Shown one piece after another: positions 34,073 through 36,444 of a stretch of 36,444 nt of DNA. A program made the position numbers and the translations under genes. The stretch lies in NCBI GenBank assembly GCA_902789175.1, contig CADANF010000021.1, forward strand, positions 1-36,444, written 5' to 3'. The stretch comes from an uncultured Lachnospiraceae bacterium. GTDB taxonomy: Bacteria > Bacillota > Clostridia > Lachnospirales > Lachnospiraceae. Positions within the stretch are counted from its first letter, which is position 1. Each line of letters opens with the position of its first letter. Below the pieces are notes generated by a model. That model was given only the letters and a program-made list of their open reading frames with translations, ran no database searches and was not told where the DNA came from.

Positions 34073-35131
34073 ATGAATAATTTTATCTTCAGTGTAAATG
34101 TAACTCTGCCAATCTTTATAGTGATCCTTTTAGGCTGCGTCTTAAAGAGCCTGAAACTTATAAATGATAACTTTGTATCAGTAACAAATAAATATGTATT
34201 CCGTGTCGCATTGCCGGTTCTCCTCTTTAATGACATTGCGACATCGGATATCCTAAGCCAGGCAAAGGGGAATTTTGTGCTTTTTTGTATGCTATGCACT
34301 ATAGCCATGTTCCTTATTGTTTGGCTTTTTGCATTTCTTTTCCTAAAGGATAAAAGCATGGTTGGAGCTTTCGCCCAGGCGGCTTCAAGAGGAAGCGCAG
34401 CAATACTTGGAGTGGCATTTGTGGAAAATATCTGTGGCAATGCTGGTATGGCGCCGCTGATGATTGTTTCAGCAGTGCCGCTGTTTAATATATTTTCGGT
34501 TATAATTCTAACCTTCTCGTCTGAAATGGGTAAGAACTTATCTGAAATGGGTAAGAAATCGTCTGTAAGAGGGGACGGTGCAGTAAAAGAAGAGACAAAG
34601 AGAGGCGTGGCAGAGGAAGATAAGAAGGAGAAAGATGCGGCTGCCAGAGATAGAAAGAAGACCATAAAGAAGGCCTTGGTGAATATACTAAAAAATCCTA
34701 TTATTATAGGGATCGTCCTTGGAATTCCGTTTGCATGGTTTAAAATAAAAATTCCTGTGATGCCATCCAGGGTGATCGATTATATAGGCCGTACAGCGAC
34801 TCCTATGGCCCTAATAGCCATTGGTGGAGGATTTAATAAGAAAGAGGCTCTATCGCGCCTTAAACCGGCTGTAGGGGCATCTTTAGTCAAATTGGTAGTG
34901 CTTCCTATGGTTTTTCTTCCAATTGCCGTTAAAATGAAATTTGCGTCAAGTGAGATGGTGGCAATTCTTATCATGCTGGCTTCACCTACGACGGTTAGTG
35001 CCTATGTAATGGCAAAGGAGATGGATAATGATTGTATTCTTACTTCAAATGCTATTATGCTTACCACATTATTTTCATCCGTTTCGCTTACTTTTTGGAT
35101 CTATCTTCTTAGAAGTATGGGAATAATCTAG
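34073..35131 (+). CDS. AEC family transporter with charged cytoplasmic insert
   Basis: A 352-residue membrane protein of the auxin efflux carrier family, with about ten hydrophobic segments. The N-terminus (NVTLPIFIVILLGCVLKSL) and the later YVFRVALPVLLFNDIA are typical. Such bacterial carriers export or exchange organic acids such as malate; the substrate is unknown. Members are normally about 300-320 residues. The extra length here is a Lys/Glu-rich loop at about 150-200 between the two halves, containing a seven-codon tandem repeat (SEMGKNL, SEMGKKS; 34520-34557). It follows the kinase gene by 26 bases and may belong to the same transcript. Confidence 0.87.
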   Translation: MNNFIFSVNVTLPIFIVILLGCVLKSLKLINDNFVSVTNKYVFRVALPVLLFNDIATSDILSQAKGNFVLFCMLCTIAMFLIVWLFAFLFLKDKSMVGAFAQAASRGSAAILGVAFVENICGNAGMAPLMIVSAVPLFNIFSVIILTFSSEMGKNLSEMGKKSSVRGDGAVKEETKRGVAEEDKKEKDAAARDRKKTIKKALVNILKNPIIIGIVLGIPFAWFKIKIPVMPSRVIDYIGRTATPMALIAIGGGFNKKEALSRLKPAVGASLVKLVVLPMVFLPIAVKMKFASSEMVAILIMLASPTTVSAYVMAKEMDNDCILTSNAIMLTTLFSSVSLTFWIYLLRSMGII

Positions 35132-35190
35132 AAACAGTGAAAACTTTTTTCGCCCAGAAATGACGTATAAATGCGGGCTGCAGAGGATAC

Positions 35191-35252
35191 TAAAAAAAAA
35201 TTAAAAAAAGTTGTATTTTTTTGTTGACAATTAGGGGGCTCATCTATATAAT
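35191..35252 (+). promoter_or_regulatory. tRNA operon promoter with A/T-rich UP element
   Basis: Perfect TTGACA (35224-35229) and TATAAT (35247-35252) with 17-base spacing. A run of A and T tracts (35191-35221) sits directly before the -35, as in stable-RNA promoters. The first tRNA begins about 22 bases after the -10. Confidence 0.92.
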
Positions 35253-35274
35253 AGGAAAAGTGCTGAAAAGCAAT

Positions 35275-35347
35275 GGGATCTTAGCTCAGCTGGGAGAGCA
35301 TCTGCCTTACAAGCAGAGGGTCACAGGTTCGAGCCCTGTAGGTCCCA
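35275..35347 (+). tRNA. tRNA-Val (anticodon TAC)
   Basis: 73 bases. Acceptor GGGATCT/AGGTCCC (one G-U), anticodon loop CTTACAA in stem TCTGC/GCAGA, T-arm ACAGG/CCTGT around TTCGAGC. The CCA end is not encoded. Confidence 0.96.
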
Positions 35348-35379
35348 TAGATTTAAAAGCACAGAACGAAGTGCCTTAT

Positions 35380-35453
35380 GGCGGGATAGCTCAGTTGGCT
35401 AGAGCATGCGGTTCATACCCGCAGTGTCGAGGGTTCGAATCCCCCTCCCGCTA
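35380..35453 (+). tRNA. tRNA-Met (anticodon CAT), elongator type
   Basis: 74 bases. Anticodon loop TTCATAC in stem TGCGG/CCGCA. The stem lacks the three consecutive G-C pairs of initiators, so it is an elongator, although a CAT tRNA-Ile cannot be fully excluded. The acceptor GGCGGGA/TCCCGCT pairs with a terminal G-U, and the T-stem has an A-C mismatch (positions 50/64). Confidence 0.9.
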
Positions 35454-35456
35454 CTT

Positions 35457-35490
35457 CAAATCTTTCAAAAAACTTTTTGAAAAAGATTTG
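35457..35490 (+). repeat. Inverted repeat between tRNA-Met and tRNA-Pro
   Basis: CAAATCTTT pairs with AAAGATTTG, and CAAAAA with TTTTTG inside, separated by a two-base bulge and a three-base loop. No T-run follows on this strand, so it is not a typical terminator. It lies just upstream of the 35501 promoter and contains phased A-tracts. Confidence 0.75.
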
Positions 35491-35500
35491 AAAAAAGTTC

Positions 35501-35529
35501 TTGACAAGGTGTTCGGTACTTGATATAAT
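35501..35529 (+). promoter_or_regulatory. Second consensus promoter inside the tRNA cluster
   Basis: TTGACA (35501-35506), 17 bases, TATAAT (35524-35529), preceded by an extended -10 TGA. It should transcribe the tRNA genes from Pro onward independently of the first promoter. Confidence 0.9.
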
Positions 35530-35553
35530 AAGTATCGCGTCGTTGAGAAAGAA

Positions 35554-35628
35554 CGGGGTGTGGCTCAGCTTGGCTAGAGCGCCTGATTTGGGATCAGGAG
35601 GTCGCAGGTTCGAATCCTGTCACCCCGA
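35554..35628 (+). tRNA. tRNA-Pro (anticodon TGG)
   Basis: 75 bases. Acceptor CGGGGTG/CACCCCG is perfect, anticodon loop TTTGGGA in stem CCTGA/TCAGG, T-arm GCAGG/CCTGT. CCA not encoded. Confidence 0.96.
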
Positions 35629-35652
35629 CTTGGGTTTAACATCCTAAACAAA

Positions 35653-35670
35653 AACATATTAACGTATGTT
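35653..35670 (+). repeat. Hairpin between tRNA-Pro and tRNA-Gly
   Basis: AACATA and TATGTT flank TTAACG; a T-G pair may extend it to seven pairs. No T-run follows. Confidence 0.5.
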
Positions 35671-35689
35671 ACAACAGCATATTGATTAT

Positions 35690-35760
35690 GCGGGTGTAGT
35701 TCAATGGTAGAACATCAGCCTTCCAAGCTGAATACGTGGGTTCGATTCCCATCACCCGCT
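35690..35760 (+). tRNA. tRNA-Gly (anticodon TCC)
   Basis: 71 bases. Acceptor GCGGGTG/CACCCGC, anticodon loop CTTCCAA in stem TCAGC/GCTGA, T-arm GTGGG/CCCAT. Discriminator base T; CCA not encoded. Confidence 0.96.
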
Positions 35761-35761
35761 T

Positions 35762-35783
35762 TTTGTGTGAGAAATCGCACAAA
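35762..35783 (+). repeat. GAAA-tetraloop hairpin between tRNA-Gly and tRNA-Arg
   Basis: TTTGTGTGA and TCGCACAAA pair (nine pairs, one T-G) closed by the GNRA-type loop GAAA. It begins one base after the tRNA-Gly gene. No T-run follows. Confidence 0.7.
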
Positions 35784-35799
35784 GTGATTATCCAATCAT

Positions 35800-35873
<74 letters not shown>

Positions 35874-35901
35874 TTTTTGATTATAATTTTTTATGATCAT
35901 C

Positions 35902-35918
35902 GTAATCTTTTAGATTAC
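35902..35918 (+). repeat. Hairpin just before tRNA-His
   Basis: GTAATCT and AGATTAC pair perfectly around TTT, ending two bases before the tRNA-His sequence. Confidence 0.65.
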
Positions 35919-35920
35919 AT

Positions 35921-35995
35921 GGTGGGTATGGCGCAGTTGGCTAGCGCGCCAGATTGTGGCTCTGGAGGCCGAGGGTTCGAGCCCCTCTACCCACC
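35921..35995 (+). tRNA. tRNA-His (anticodon GTG), with G-1
   Basis: 75 bases counting the extra 5' G (35921) facing C at the discriminator position, the identity mark of tRNA-His. Acceptor GTGGGTA/TACCCAC, anticodon loop TTGTGGC in stem CCAGA/TCTGG. Confidence 0.95.
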
Positions 35996-36035
35996 CTAAG
36001 GGTAAAAAATGCAGTTCCTAAACTTACTTATACAT

Positions 36036-36107
36036 TGGGCTATAGCCAAGCGGTAAGGCACAGGACTTTGACTCCTGCATTCGTTGGTCCGAATCCAACT
36101 AGCCCAG
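36036..36107 (+). tRNA. tRNA-Gln (anticodon TTG) with C55
   Basis: 72 bases. Acceptor TGGGCTA/TAGCCCA, anticodon loop CTTTGAC in stem CAGGA/TCCTG. The T-loop is TCCGAAT between GTTGG and CCAAC, so position 55 (36089) is C instead of the near-universal T. CCA not encoded. Confidence 0.94.
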
Positions 36108-36109
36108 CT

Positions 36110-36124
36110 TCCTCATATAGAGGA
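36110..36124 (+). repeat. Hairpin between tRNA-Gln and tRNA-Lys
   Basis: TCCTC and GAGGA pair around ATATA, two bases after the tRNA-Gln gene. Five pairs only. Confidence 0.45.
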
Positions 36125-36139
36125 CACATAATTTAATAT

Positions 36140-36212
36140 GGGCTACTAGCTCAGGTGGTAGAGCACTTGACTTTTAATCAAGTTGTCGCGGGTTCGAGTC
36201 CCGCGTGGCTCA
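36140..36212 (+). tRNA. tRNA-Lys (anticodon TTT)
   Basis: 73 bases. Acceptor GGGCTAC/GTGGCTC (two G-U pairs), anticodon loop CTTTTAA in stem CTTGA/TCAAG, T-arm GCGGG/CCCGC. Last gene of the cluster; CCA not encoded. Confidence 0.95.
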
Positions 36213-36220
36213 TAACTTAG

Positions 36221-36264
36221 AAAAACCGTCACTTCTTAGTAAATACTAGGGTTGTGACGGTTTT
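36221..36264 (+). terminator. Terminator of the tRNA operon
   Basis: AAACCGTCAC and GTGACGGTTT form the outer stem, and CTTAGT/ACTAGG an inner stem around AAAT. TTTT and further T-rich sequence follow. Confidence 0.85.
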
Positions 36265-36399
36265 ATTTTGCCGTAAAAGTATTGCCAAATTTACCGAAAA
36301 TAGATGTAATCATCGTGTAATCAAGGCTCCATTTTGACCATAATGTGTAAGTGGTAAATAGCTCGTGGATGGTATTCGACCTCCAAATTTAGGATAATG

Positions 36400-36427
36400 T
36401 TGTGAAGTGTAATTTCACACTTTACAA
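36400..36427 (+). repeat. Inverted repeat in the gene-free end of the window
   Basis: TTGTGAAGTG and CACTTTACAA pair at nine of ten positions plus one G-T, around eight bases. The surrounding 36265-36444 shows no gene; this may be an operator or hairpin of whatever follows the window. Confidence 0.4.
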
Positions 36428-36444
36428 ACTTTTTACAGTTTTCA

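Noticed and set aside
34006-34665. Minus-strand frame of 219 codons
   Set aside because: It lies opposite the AEC carrier, mirrors its codon pattern, and has no ribosome binding site or family resemblance.
35221-35523. Plus-strand frame across tRNA-Val and tRNA-Met, and a similar frame at 35954-36136
   Set aside because: Both read through well-folded tRNA genes and have no ribosome binding site.

Overview
The window is AT-rich, densely packed DNA from a low-GC Gram-positive anaerobe. Lachnospiraceae (Butyrivibrio/Roseburia/Lachnospira-like) is the best guess. The reasons are strong AAGGAGG-type ribosome binding sites, consensus TTGACA/TATAAT promoters, an acetate/butyrate-type CoA-transferase, a class 1B dihydroorotate dehydrogenase (PyrK/PyrD), and a GlpA-like/GlpB-like/DUF1667 gene trio. 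The genus is inferred from gene content, not from a marker gene. No phage, insertion sequence or CRISPR array was seen, and no stretch longer than about 300 bases lacks a gene.

Layout. 1-328: the 3' end of an unrecognised gene with an in-frame TAG near its end. 386-5065: an NSS-family sodium symporter, an S66 LD-carboxypeptidase and a membrane GGDEF protein, with hairpin terminators after the first and third. 5134-7836: an acetyltransferase fused in frame to DeoD purine nucleoside phosphorylase, meeting a convergent MATE transporter. 7978-10818: HU, a CoA-transferase and an OGG-type DNA glycosylase. 10865-13973: the FAD oxidoreductase trio. 14086-17789: a class A penicillin-binding protein with an added C-terminal domain, then a LytTR regulator with a degenerate receiver. 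17832-24330: a pyrimidine operon pyrC-pyrF-pyrK-pyrD extended by a small membrane protein and a large M29-type aminopeptidase. 24352-26920: deoB and pdp, for nucleoside salvage. 26937-30065: pspA and pcrA, overlapping by one base. 30107-30471: a small acidic-tailed membrane protein. 30622-35131: an OmpR-type two-component pair and an AEC-family carrier. 35191-36264: eight tRNA genes (Val, Met, Pro, Gly, Arg, His, Gln, Lys) with two consensus promoters and a final terminator. 36265-36444: no gene seen.

How the genes work together. PyrC, PyrK/PyrD and PyrF carry out three steps from carbamoyl-aspartate to UMP. DeoD, Pdp and DeoB form a salvage route from nucleosides through (deoxy)ribose-1-phosphate to the 5-phosphate. 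The trio at 10865-13973 looks like an anaerobic FAD/Fe-S dehydrogenase of the GlpABC type. The most unusual items are the acetyltransferase-DeoD fusion with a perfect internal ribosome binding site, the M29 aminopeptidase with about 370 extra N-terminal residues inside the pyr operon, two signalling proteins with substituted key residues (GGDEF N445 and the LytTR receiver Asn), and a tRNA-Gln with C at position 55.
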